Source: JACQAP01 sp035275265
GTDB lineage: Bacteria; Pseudomonadota; Gammaproteobacteria; Burkholderiales; JACQAP01
Assembly: GCA_035275265.1 (NCBI GenBank)
Contig: DATENC010000004.1
Location: 143,077-207,076, forward strand
DNA length: 64,000 nt
Direction: 5' to 3'
The notes below the pieces were generated by a model, which had not been told where the DNA came from, searched no databases, and saw only the letters and a list, made by a program, of their open reading frames with translations. Shown here piece after piece: positions 49,439 to 57,492 of the stretch. The position numbers and the translations under genes were made by a program. Position 1 is the first letter of the stretch; the number at the start of each line of letters is the position of its first letter.

Positions 49439-49449
49439 GTCTTTTCCCC

Positions 49450-50733
49450 CTATGCGGGCTGATACACCGGTACCACGTAAGGTCCTTCCGGGATCACGGC
49501 GACTGCCGTGTCGCTGCTGGCTTCCACGCAACGGTGCAGCGCCTCCTCGACCGAGTCGATCAGGTTGACCCCGGTGAGGCCGCGGTCCCCGGCGCGTAGT
49601 CCGCCGCTGTAAAGATGCACGCTACCAGCTTTCATCGGCTTCAGCTGCATCTGAGTCTGCCATTCGTCGATGTCGGCGAATTGCTTACGGCTGATGTCCG
49701 TGAAGAAAGCCTCCATGCCCATACCTATCAGACGGCGCTGCGCATCCGCGTATTCCTCCGAGCCCAGTCCTTCCGAGCACTCGGAGACCACCACCAGGTT
49801 GCCGCCCGGCTCGAGAATGTTCGCCGGGCCGACCATCCCTTTTACGGTCTGGTAATAAGTGGTGTCGAGTGGATAGCCGGCGGCGCTGGTGACCACGGTA
49901 TTGAAACGGCGCTTGACCGTTACTTCGGCGTAGCCCCGAATGAACGCAACTGCGGCGAGGTGGCTCGTAACGATCTCGCCATAGTTTACGAACGCCAGGC
50001 GGCGATGCTCGTCGATCACGGTGTTCACCGCCAGCACGTGGCCGAGCTTGCGCACGATCTCAAGCTGCTCTTCATGCAACGGATTGCCCTCGAGCACGCA
50101 GTTGTCCGCCTTCGGATGCGACATGAAGCGGGCACTGTGGAATGTGGTTATCGTGTCCTTGTGTGCCACTCCCGGCGCGATCACTTTGCGTCCGCCCGAA
50201 AAACCGGCCATGAAGTGCGGCTCTACCAGCCCGGTGGCGATTCGCACGTCAGCCTCTACGAAGCGGCGGTCCAGTTTCACCGGCGTGCCGCGCGGGGTCG
50301 GTCCGAGGTCTACATGGTCGGCGTCATTGCGGGCGAAGTGGTTCGCTACATTTACGGTGTTCAGCACCCAGGAGTCGCCGATCAGTTCTTCCAACTCTGC
50401 GCCCTCGTTGGGACGATGCAGTCCCGTGGCCACCAGGACGGTGATGTTTTCCGGCTTCATGCCGGAATCGAGCAGTTGCCGGACAATTTCCGGCAGCAGC
50501 AGGCCGTTCGGTACCGGCCGGGTGATGTCGCAGATCAGGATGCAGGCGGTCTTCTTCCCCCGCGCTTCCTCAGCCAGAGGCAGGGCGTCGACCGGTTGCG
50601 ACAGCGCCGTGCGCACGGCCGCCGGCGCGTCGCGCTGCAGTGGCATCGCCGGCTTGCGGATCACGGTGATGTCCCAATGGTCGGGCAGATCGAGCGGATA
50701 ACTGCCGCGGCCATAATTAAGATCGAGTCGCAT
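49450..50733 (-). CDS. LarA-type nickel-pincer racemase/epimerase
   Basis: A 427-residue protein. It has the residues known to bind the nickel-pincer nucleotide of lactate racemase: H106 in ATGLHRP, H173 and K183 in EPHFMAGFSGGRK, and H199 in the FHSARF segment. These are nearly the same positions as LarA H108/H174/K184/H200. It racemises a 2-hydroxyacid (lactate or a sugar-acid-like analogue). The cofactor-biosynthesis genes larB, larC and larE are not in this window. Context (an enolase-superfamily dehydratase and a second LarA-like protein) suggests an acid-sugar substrate. Confidence 0.87.
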   Translation of the reverse strand: MRLDLNYGRGSYPLDLPDHWDITVIRKPAMPLQRDAPAAVRTALSQPVDALPLAEEARGKKTACILICDITRPVPNGLLLPEIVRQLLDSGMKPENITVLVATGLHRPNEGAELEELIGDSWVLNTVNVANHFARNDADHVDLGPTPRGTPVKLDRRFVEADVRIATGLVEPHFMAGFSGGRKVIAPGVAHKDTITTFHSARFMSHPKADNCVLEGNPLHEEQLEIVRKLGHVLAVNTVIDEHRRLAFVNYGEIVTSHLAAVAFIRGYAEVTVKRRFNTVVTSAAGYPLDTTYYQTVKGMVGPANILEPGGNLVVVSECSEGLGSEEYADAQRRLIGMGMEAFFTDISRKQFADIDEWQTQMQLKPMKAGSVHLYSGGLRAGDRGLTGVNLIDSVEEALHRCVEASSDTAVAVIPEGPYVVPVYQPA

Positions 50734-50825
50734 AGGGGGAGATCGCGTACGAGAATTGCTTGGACTATAGCACCGGCCGGGATGGCAGCCTACTTCCGGC
50801 AGAACAACCTAGGCGTTAGCATCGT

Positions 50826-51557
50826 ATGGTCATGAATCTCTCCGACCCGGTAATGGCGGCGCTCATAGGCGCCGGTGCAACCTTCGCCACTGCGATATTC
50901 CAGTTGACGGCCAACGCACGCAGGCAGGCCGCGGAACGCGCTGCGGGCAAACCGGCCTCGCGTAAGTCGGGCTCCTGGCTGGCGATCTTCGCGCTTGTGC
51001 TCGCTTCGCTGGTGACGGGTTACGCGCTTTCGGAGTATCAGACCTACAGCGTGCGTCAGGACGAGAAACTATTGCGTGAGGAATTACTGATGCGGGTCCG
51101 CGACATCAGTGCCGCGGCGGAGCGGCTGGAGCGCGCCGGAATGGAAAAAAACGGCCAGGCCGAGGCCAGTATGCCCTTGGCCGCGGAGCGCCGGCACGGC
51201 GCCGAAGGGGCGGCCGCGATAGTCAGTGTGCCGCCCTGCCGGGCGCCGAAGGGTGGACTTGCGCAGGCGTCGGCAGAATGTGCGGAGAACGAAGCCTTGC
51301 GCACGACGTTGTGCGCGGTGGTGCCGGTGTCGGCCACGGTGACGGAAGTGCAGGTGTTCACGCGCCTCGACGATGCGCAGCTATCTTGGGACGAAGCGCG
51401 GGTACAGGTGGGAAAGGATGCAGGCGCGGCAAAATTCGTAGACGCGTACTTCGAACGCGCCCGGTCAAGCGAATCGAAGGAAGTCTGCCAGCACTTTGCG
51501 CACTGGAACAGCCTGAAAGGCCGCAGCGCGCGCATCCTGGTCAAATACACGCTCTAA
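50826..51557 (+). CDS. Hypothetical protein with one or two N-terminal membrane segments and a coiled-coil
   Basis: A 243-residue protein. ATGs at 50826 and 50832 are both possible. The N-terminus has one weak hydrophobic stretch (about 10-28) and a real TM helix (about 49-69). It is followed by an Arg/Glu-rich helical region (EKLLREELLMRVRDISAAAERLERAG), a candidate coiled coil. The C-terminal domain (about 150-240) has several cysteines and a beta/alpha pattern. I do not recognise a family. It overlaps the convergent transporter gene by four bases. Confidence 0.6.
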   Translation: MVMNLSDPVMAALIGAGATFATAIFQLTANARRQAAERAAGKPASRKSGSWLAIFALVLASLVTGYALSEYQTYSVRQDEKLLREELLMRVRDISAAAERLERAGMEKNGQAEASMPLAAERRHGAEGAAAIVSVPPCRAPKGGLAQASAECAENEALRTTLCAVVPVSATVTEVQVFTRLDDAQLSWDEARVQVGKDAGAAKFVDAYFERARSSESKEVCQHFAHWNSLKGRSARILVKYTL

Positions 51558-52927
51558 CCAAAGAGCCACCGCAACGCCAACCCGGCGACACCACAGGCTG
51601 CAATTACCGGAACAATTCCGACGCGGAAACGGAACAGCGCAATGAGCGCTGCGATCCCGAGTGCGAGTAGGGGCCACTCGAAGCCGCCCTCGAATCCGGC
51701 CGGCCAGAGTACGTGCCCAGCGAAGAACAACGCCAGGTTCAGGATGACGCCAACAATCGCTGCAGTGATTGCGGTGAGCGGCGCGGTCAGATGCGGCTGC
51801 CGGTGCGTAGTCTCGACCAACGGTCCGCCGATGAGGATGAACAGGAACGACGGCAGAAAAGTGAAGAACGTAACCCCCAGTGCCGCGGCGGCACCCGCCA
51901 GCGCCTGGTTCTCCGGCCCGAACAACTGAGCGTTCCACCCTCCGACAAAGCCGACGAACGCGACCACCATGATCAGCGGGCCCGGCGTCGTTTCACCAAG
52001 CGCCAGCCCGTCTATCATCTGGCTCGCGCTGAGCCAGTGATAGTGATCCACGGCGCCTTGCACGACGTAAGGCAATACCGCATAGGCGCCGCCGAATGTG
52101 AGCAGCGCAGCCTTGGTGAAGAACCAGGCCATCTGGGTGAGTGTTCCCGCTGTTCCGTACGATGCCAGCAAGCCCGCGATCGCGGCCGCCCACAGCCCCA
52201 GGCAGACAAGGACCACGACGACCAGGCGCGACCACTTGAAGCGCGCATGCTCGGGAATCGGCGTGTTGTCGTCGATAATCGCAGGACCGTAATCCTTGCC
52301 CGCGTCCCTGTGCCCGCCAGTGGCGAAGATCCGTGGCGCGATGCGCCCACCGATCGCGCCGATGACAGCGGCGCCGAGCACGATCCACGGGAAAGGCAGC
52401 TTGAGAAAAAATATCGCGACAAAAGCCGCAGCGGCGATCGACCACAGCACCGGATTCTTGAGCGCCCGCGTGCCGATCCGGTAGCCGGCAAACAGCACGA
52501 TTGCTGTGACTGCCGGCTTGATGCCGTAGAGAATGCCGGCAACCAGCGGCACGTCGCCGAACGCGAGATAGATCCACGAAAGCGCGATCAGGATGAACAG
52601 CGACGGCAGCACGAACAACGCGCCTGCGACAATGCCGCCCCAAGTGCGATGCATGAGCCAGCCGATGTAAGTCGCGAGCTGTTGTGCCTCCGGACCCGGC
52701 AGGACCATGCAGTAATTGAGCGCGTGCAGGAAGCGACGCTCGGAAATCCAGCGCCGCTTCTCCACCAGTTCCTGGTGCATTATCGCGATCTGCCCGGCCG
52801 GGCCGCCGAAACTTATGAAGCCGAGCTTCAGCCAGTACCACAGCGCGTCGCGAAACGATACCGGTTTGGGCGCGTCGGCGGCCGATCGACCCGGCGGAGA
52901 TTCAGCGCCTTGCGGTGCAGGGGTCAT
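51554..52927 (-). CDS. ChrA-family chromate transporter-like protein (long, two-domain form)
   Basis: A 457-residue membrane protein made of two homologous halves of about six helices each. The start is ATG 52927. An earlier ATG (52975) adds 16 residues. The first half has the conserved FGGPAGQIAIMHQELVEKRRW and NYCMVLPGPEAQQLATYIG motifs. The second half has the inverted counterpart TKAALLTFGGAYAVLPYVV and GLALGETTPGPLIMVVAFVGF. Classical ChrA lowers chromate by export. Homologues without chromate resistance are common. No chrB regulator is adjacent, so the role is uncertain. Confidence 0.85.
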   Translation of the reverse strand: MTPAPQGAESPPGRSAADAPKPVSFRDALWYWLKLGFISFGGPAGQIAIMHQELVEKRRWISERRFLHALNYCMVLPGPEAQQLATYIGWLMHRTWGGIVAGALFVLPSLFILIALSWIYLAFGDVPLVAGILYGIKPAVTAIVLFAGYRIGTRALKNPVLWSIAAAAFVAIFFLKLPFPWIVLGAAVIGAIGGRIAPRIFATGGHRDAGKDYGPAIIDDNTPIPEHARFKWSRLVVVVLVCLGLWAAAIAGLLASYGTAGTLTQMAWFFTKAALLTFGGAYAVLPYVVQGAVDHYHWLSASQMIDGLALGETTPGPLIMVVAFVGFVGGWNAQLFGPENQALAGAAAALGVTFFTFLPSFLFILIGGPLVETTHRQPHLTAPLTAITAAIVGVILNLALFFAGHVLWPAGFEGGFEWPLLALGIAALIALFRFRVGIVPVIAACGVAGLALRWLFG

Positions 52928-53069
52928 GGGAACGTTTCGGGTCGTGCTGCCACAGGGGGGTTTAGTGTCCGGCATTATGCGGTGCGTTGACGCAAGAGGT
53001 ATCGCCTGACTATGATCGCCCGAGAACTGCATGCCGCCGCACAGCCAACTCGTTCGTCAAGGACACTCC

Positions 53070-54236
53070 ATGAGTCGCATCAAGCGCGTTGAAGTCCACG
53101 AGTTCGCATTCGAGCTTCCAGATCTCGGCAGGGACAGCAGCGGTTTCAACCTCGTCTACCAGCCGAACAACAGACTCAATTTGTCGACGTATGCCGTGGT
53201 GATCGAGACCGAAGACGGCGCGCGCGGCGAGTACGTGGCACTCTGGGGCGGAACCATGATGGCCATCGGCCAGACGCTGTTCCTGGCGCAGCATCTGATC
53301 GGCCGCGATCCCCATCAGCGCGAACTGATCTATGACGATTTCAAGCGCGCGTTGCGCCAGTACGACCACATGGGCGTGGGTTGCATCGACATCGCACTCT
53401 GGGATTTGGCCGGAAAGCAGTTGCATGCGCCGATCTGGAAACTCTTGGGCGGCTGGCGCAAGCGTTTGCCGACGTATGCGTCTACCTACCACGGCGATCG
53501 CAATGGGGGACTGTCCAGCGCGCAAGCCTACGTTGACTTCGCCGAACAGTGCTACGAAATGGGTTATCGCGCCTTCAAGATGCACGGTTGGTGCGATGGC
53601 AACGCGCAGGAGGAGAGTGCGGCGGTGCTGGCGCTCGGCAGCCGCTTGCGCGGCCGCATGACGCTCATGCTGGACCCGGCATGCGAACTACGCACCTTCG
53701 CCGATACGCTAGCCGTCGGGCGCGCCTGTGACGAGGCCGGCTTCTTCTGGTACGAGGATCCGATGCGCGATGGCGGCTGGTCACAGTTCGCACACCGCAA
53801 ACTGCGCCAGTTCATCAAGACTCCGCTGCTGCAAACCGAGCACGTGAGGGGTCTGGAACCGAAGGCAGACTTCATCGTCAACGACGGCACGGACTTCGTA
53901 CGCGCCGATCCGGAATACGACATGGGCATCACCGGTACGATGAAGATCGCGCACCTGGCCGAGGCTTTCGGGCTCGACGTTGAATTGCACGCCCCGGGCC
54001 CAGCGCACCGGCATTGCATGGCGGCGATCCGCAATACCAACTTCTACGAACTGGCGCTGGTGGGGCCGAAGTGCCGCAATGCCATGCCGCCGGTGTATGC
54101 GGACGGTTATGCCGACCAACTCGACGGGGTCGGCAAAGATGGTTGTTTCCCAGTGCCCGACGGGCCGGGCCTGGGCGTAACCTACGACTGGGACTTCATC
54201 AAGCGCAACCGCACCCGGCTGCACGAGTTCAAATAG
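53070..54236 (+). CDS. Mandelate racemase/enolase-superfamily protein (acid-sugar dehydratase-like)
   Basis: A 388-residue protein from the ATG at 53070 (AAGGACACTCC ribosome-binding site). The capping domain (about 1-120) is followed by the TIM barrel with the KxH catalytic pair in FKMHGW, and metal ligands in LMLDPACE (D), WYEDPMRD (E) and LQTEHVRGL (E). A later His sits in VELHAPGPAHRH. The substrate pocket cannot be read. Members dehydrate or racemise sugar acids such as galactarate, glucarate or gluconate analogues. The neighbouring LarA-type proteins and lactate permease suggest hydroxy-acid metabolism. Confidence 0.87.
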   Translation: MSRIKRVEVHEFAFELPDLGRDSSGFNLVYQPNNRLNLSTYAVVIETEDGARGEYVALWGGTMMAIGQTLFLAQHLIGRDPHQRELIYDDFKRALRQYDHMGVGCIDIALWDLAGKQLHAPIWKLLGGWRKRLPTYASTYHGDRNGGLSSAQAYVDFAEQCYEMGYRAFKMHGWCDGNAQEESAAVLALGSRLRGRMTLMLDPACELRTFADTLAVGRACDEAGFFWYEDPMRDGGWSQFAHRKLRQFIKTPLLQTEHVRGLEPKADFIVNDGTDFVRADPEYDMGITGTMKIAHLAEAFGLDVELHAPGPAHRHCMAAIRNTNFYELALVGPKCRNAMPPVYADGYADQLDGVGKDGCFPVPDGPGLGVTYDWDFIKRNRTRLHEFK

Positions 54237-54436
54237 GACTACGGTCGTAGCCGAAGTCGTGGCGAGAAACCGCCCGCCGTCGCGCAGGCCATTATTTTCA
54301 TGCGTTTCTTTCCCCCACGTCCGGGCCAAATGCCTTGCCGGAATGGATGATATGCGTGCTCCGTTCTATTTCTTGTCAGGAGCGCCGGTTAGATTCCCGT
54401 TCACTGCGCACCGCTACGGGAATCCCGAAGGCCCTG
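54237..54436. other. Gene-free stretch upstream of the AraC promoter
   Basis: Together with the 5' leader of the AraC gene it forms a 377-base gap after the enolase-superfamily gene. No ORF is supported here. I see no hairpin with a U-run closing the preceding gene. The only strong signals are the promoter and palindrome described at 54437..54480. Confidence 0.4.
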
Positions 54437-54480
54437 TTGACCGTGCGGGTGCCCGACGACTATATTACTGACCAGTCAGT
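54437..54480 (+). promoter_or_regulatory. Sigma-70 promoter with a palindromic (TetR-type) operator
   Basis: TTGACC at 54437..54442 and TATATT at 54461..54466 have an 18-bp spacer and strong consensus. Directly after the -10 lies the perfect palindrome ACTGAC-CA-GTCAGT at 54467..54480, covering the likely transcription start. Such ACTGACCAGTCAGT sites are typical TetR-family operators, a position that would block initiation. The transcript reaches the AraC gene after about 140 bases. No TetR-family gene is present in the window. Confidence 0.65.
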
Positions 54481-54613
54481 CACTTTATGACCTGGGCACG
54501 GGTAAATTCGTGCGCCGGACGGTCCGTCACAGAGTATCCAGGTGGAACGTGGACGAGGTGGCGCCATGGCGCGCCGGCGGTTGACGCACTGACTTGTTGC
54601 AGGGAAATCGAAC

Positions 54614-55537
54614 ATGAATGCACCTTACGATCCAGCATTAATTGCGCTTTCGGGCACGAAAGCGATGCATGCACCGGTGGATGGCTTCAGTGTCCTGCCG
54701 CACAGTGTGCGAGTATCCAGTCTGTCGCTCGGCTGGTACCCGCTGAACATCGAGCGCCGCGAGCTCGAACCCGGCGACAGCAATCTTCCCGGCGGCGCCC
54801 GGGAGCATCTGATATTCGTCAGCCTTGCCGAAGGCCACTGCGTTCGCGAGAGCGGTGGCGACATCACGGAAAGGGATCTTGCCGCGGGGCTAGTATCGGT
54901 GCTTCCCAGCGAAACGCCGGTGCGCTGGACGTGGGACACCCGCTTGTCATTCGCCGTCATGGCCCTGGAGCCGGAATATCTGGAAAAGGTCGCGCGCGAG
55001 ACTTTCAACCTCGACCCGACCGGAGTGCGTTTGCTCACCGTGGAAGGACAGCGCGACCCACTAATCACCGGCATTGCCGGCAACCTGATGCGCGAAGCGA
55101 TGAACGGCGATGCCGGCAGCCGCTGGTTCGCCGAATCACTAGCCGGCGTCCTTGCGGTACACCTGTTGCGCAATTACGCTGCGCGGCCGTTGCCTATCGA
55201 AACCGACAGGCTTTCAACACAACCGCGCGCTGTGACCCAGGCCGTCGATTTCATTCACGACAACTACCCCACGGACCTGAGCCTGGCGGATATTGCGGCG
55301 GCGGCACATCTGAGTCCGTTTCATCTGTCACGGATCTTCAAGAAGGCAACCGGCGTGACGCCGCACCGGTACCTACTGCAGGTGCGGGTGAACAGCGCCC
55401 GCGCTCTGCTCACCGCCGGTGCAGGGGACCGTTCCCTGGCTGAGGTTGCAGCCGCAGTCGGATTTGCGGACCAGAGTCACCTCACCCGGCACTTCAAGCG
55501 TATGTTGGGCGTGACGCCCAAGCAAATGCGCCAGTAA
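54614..55537 (+). CDS. AraC-family transcriptional regulator
   Basis: A 307-residue regulator. The N-terminal region (1-190) is an AraC_binding_2-like effector/dimerisation domain (LIFVSLAEGHCVRESGGDI, GLVSVLPSETPVRW). The C-terminal tandem HTH has VDFIHDNYPTDLSLADIAAAAHLSPFHLSRIFKKATGVTPHRYL and the second helix pair SLAEVAAAVGFADQSHLTRHFKRMLGVTPKQ (read in pieces of the sequence). Target genes are unknown. The promoter/operator at 54437 points to regulation by another factor. It is followed 91 bases later by an M15 peptidase gene. Confidence 0.9.
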   Translation: MNAPYDPALIALSGTKAMHAPVDGFSVLPHSVRVSSLSLGWYPLNIERRELEPGDSNLPGGAREHLIFVSLAEGHCVRESGGDITERDLAAGLVSVLPSETPVRWTWDTRLSFAVMALEPEYLEKVARETFNLDPTGVRLLTVEGQRDPLITGIAGNLMREAMNGDAGSRWFAESLAGVLAVHLLRNYAARPLPIETDRLSTQPRAVTQAVDFIHDNYPTDLSLADIAAAAHLSPFHLSRIFKKATGVTPHRYLLQVRVNSARALLTAGAGDRSLAEVAAAVGFADQSHLTRHFKRMLGVTPKQMRQ

Positions 55538-55628
55538 TCACAATTCCCATCGGAGCCGTCACCGCCTGGCGTTTCGGCTGGCGGATTTGCAACAATCCGG
55601 CTTCGGCCATGCCGCAGGCGTCGTGACA

Positions 55629-56309
55629 ATGCTGCTTGATCCCCTGCAATTGACCGGCCGCTCCCGGTCCCACGTGTTGCAATTGGACGAACCGCGCTTT
55701 GCCATTCACGCGGACGTGGTGGAGCCGTTTGCGCGTCTGCGCGAGGCAGCAGCGACGGAAGGCTTCGACATCGCGGTGTTCAGTGCTTTCCGCGATTTCG
55801 ATTCGCAGGCCGACATCTGGAACAGGAAGTTCTGCGGCGAACGCACGCTTTTCGATGCCGGCGGCGACGCGCTCGACTACCACACGCTATCGGAAGCGGA
55901 GCGGGTGCAGTGCATACTCAATTGGTCAGCCCTTCCGGGCGCCAGCCGCCACCATTGGGGTACCGATATCGACGTCTACGATCGCGCGGCGCTTCCCGAC
56001 GGCTACCGGGTGAAGCTGCTACCTGAAGAGGCGCAGCCTGGGGGCGTCTTCCACCGCCTGCACCAATGGCTGGACAGGAACATCGCGCGCTTCGGCTTCT
56101 TTCGCCCGTACGGAGAGTACCGTGGTGGCATGTTTCCCGAGGCGTGGCATCTGTCATACGCGCCGATTGCAATGCCGGCGCTGGAGGCATTGAGCGTGGA
56201 AGTGGTGGCGCAGGCACTGCGCGACGGAAATATCATGGGCAAGGAACTGGTGCTGCCTCGCCTGCCTGAAATTTACCAGCGACACATCCTCAACATTTCC
56301 ATGCCGTGA
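55629..56309 (+). CDS. M15-family (VanY-like) D-alanyl-D-alanine carboxypeptidase
   Basis: A 226-residue protein. I use the ATG at 55629. A TTG at 55587 would add 14 residues. The zinc/catalytic motifs of M15B peptidases are present: SRHHWGTDIDVYD (His and Asp ligands) and the downstream EAWHLSYAP (catalytic Glu and second His). The SAFRDFDSQADIWNRKF segment is the expected N-terminal helix. It trims D-Ala from peptidoglycan stem peptides. No signal peptide is obvious, so localisation is uncertain. It has no operon partner. Confidence 0.85.
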   Translation: MLLDPLQLTGRSRSHVLQLDEPRFAIHADVVEPFARLREAAATEGFDIAVFSAFRDFDSQADIWNRKFCGERTLFDAGGDALDYHTLSEAERVQCILNWSALPGASRHHWGTDIDVYDRAALPDGYRVKLLPEEAQPGGVFHRLHQWLDRNIARFGFFRPYGEYRGGMFPEAWHLSYAPIAMPALEALSVEVVAQALRDGNIMGKELVLPRLPEIYQRHILNISMP

Positions 56310-56606
56310 TCGGTTTTGGGCGGCGACCGGCGCGAATCCGGGCAACGCCTGTGTGCGCTGCGGAATTTTCTCGATACCGTCCCGCTCGCTGTTGGCCTTC
56401 CGGCATATCTCTGGTTTATAAGGGAAAATCGGGTTCCCGCCCAAATGGAACCACGCCGCTTGCGGCCATACCCGGGACCATCAAGTGGAAGTTCTGGTTC
56501 AGAGCACCCCGGAAGTTGCCGCAGTGGTTGATATCTGGTGTTTGATACGTGTAAAGAAAGGGTTAGAATGTGTTCCTCTACCAGCTTCCCAAAATGGAGA
56601 AATGCG

Positions 56607-56909
56607 ATGCGTAACCTGATAGGGCGCGGATTGGCGGTTGCGGTACTGACCGTTGCGATGGTGGGACAAGCGGTGGCAGGGAACGAGCAACTCCCGAAAG
56701 ATCGTGCAGGCGGAGATATGTTCCTGGACGCGGTATTCGCGCGGCCGATGGGTTTGATTGCAATCGTGGCCGGCTCAGTGGGTTTCGTCGTAGCGCTGCC
56801 TTTCACACTCATCAGCGGCAGTGTCGATTCCTCAGCCAACGAGATGGTCAAGAAACCTATTGACTACACATTCAAGCGGCCGCTCGGGCAACTCGAGGAA
56901 CAAGAATAG
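56607..56909 (+). CDS. Small exported membrane protein of a conserved unknown family
   Basis: A 100-residue protein. The ATG at 56607 has a GGAGA ribosome-binding site. A signal sequence (about 1-25) precedes a motif-rich mature part: GGDMFLDAVFARPMGLIAIVAGSVGFVVALPFTLIS (split), one TM helix, then KKPIDYTFKRPLGQ at the C-terminus. The DMFLDA-F-RP-GL and Y-F-RPLG pattern is shared by a family of small gammaproteobacterial/betaproteobacterial proteins of unknown role. It is monocistronic. Confidence 0.7.
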   Translation: MRNLIGRGLAVAVLTVAMVGQAVAGNEQLPKDRAGGDMFLDAVFARPMGLIAIVAGSVGFVVALPFTLISGSVDSSANEMVKKPIDYTFKRPLGQLEEQE

Positions 56910-57117
56910 CGTTCATACGGCGCGTGCTGGCATCTATGAGCTGGTTCGTGGCGCCTGCGGGCGCGGCGACCACGCCAGCATGGCTAGCGCCATGCCCGTA
57001 GCCTGCGAGGTTCAGGCTGTTTTCCCAATTGCAGCCATGCAGCGAGTCCCCTGATCACCGGGGTAGAGAGCGTTCCAAGGCCGCCGACCATTCCCGCGGG
57101 CATACGTCGCAGCGCGT

Positions 57118-57312
57118 CTAGAAAAGCCTCCACGCGACCCCACTCGCCAGGACCGCGGTGTAACCGAAGGCAAGGCCAAGACTAACCGTCCAACGGATCG
57201 GCACCGGCTCGAACCAGATCCAGACCGGCGCCAGCAACGCCGAGCCGATGACTATCGGACACGGCGCAATCACGAGTATAAAAACGCCGGTCTTCTTCCA
57301 GAGGTTTTTCAC
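57118..57312 (-). CDS. Putative small membrane protein
   Basis: A 64-residue hydrophobic protein from a GTG at 57312 (MKNLWKKTGVFILVIAP) or a longer form from 57393. It has two TM helices: GVFILVIAPCPIVIGSALL and LGLAFGYTAVLASGVAW. No strong ribosome-binding site is visible. The helix content supports a real protein, but the gene could be spurious. It is divergent from the lactate-permease gene. Confidence 0.42.
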   Translation of the reverse strand: MKNLWKKTGVFILVIAPCPIVIGSALLAPVWIWFEPVPIRWTVSLGLAFGYTAVLASGVAWRLF

Positions 57313-57394
57313 GTAAACGACACTCGCCCGCCATTGCGGCAGGCTGTGTTTGCCGTGCGCGCATCCTAGCGTGACTGCGGAGCCTTGCGACAAT

Positions 57395-57418
57395 AGTGCC
57401 GGAAATTTCCACTATACT
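57395..57418 (+). promoter_or_regulatory. Palindrome and -10-like box upstream of the lactate-permease family gene
   Basis: GGAAATTTCC at 57401..57410 is a perfect 10-bp palindrome that is followed by a TATACT (57413..57418), a -10-like box. Flanking AGTG/ACT bases extend the symmetry imperfectly. A good -35 at normal spacing is missing, so an activator-dependent promoter is possible. The site lies 75 bases upstream of the ATG at 57493. Confidence 0.4.
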
Positions 57419-57492
57419 TGCGCGGCATTCGGCCGCCCCGGTCCAGTGGCTCGCCCAATGCCAAAAAAGAAAATAAAGGGGAGGGCACAGTC

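Noticed and set aside
49615..50835. A 406-codon ORF antisense to the LarA-type gene
   Set aside because: Shadow frame. The minus-strand frame contains all nickel-pincer ligands.
51713..52990. A 425-codon ORF antisense to the ChrA-like gene
   Set aside because: Arg/Asp/Gln-rich shadow frame. The minus strand shows the ChrA motifs twice.
54487..55443. A 318-codon ORF overlapping the AraC gene in another frame, starting near the operator
   Set aside because: Low-complexity Arg/Pro/Cys composition. The AraC frame shows the tandem helix-turn-helix.
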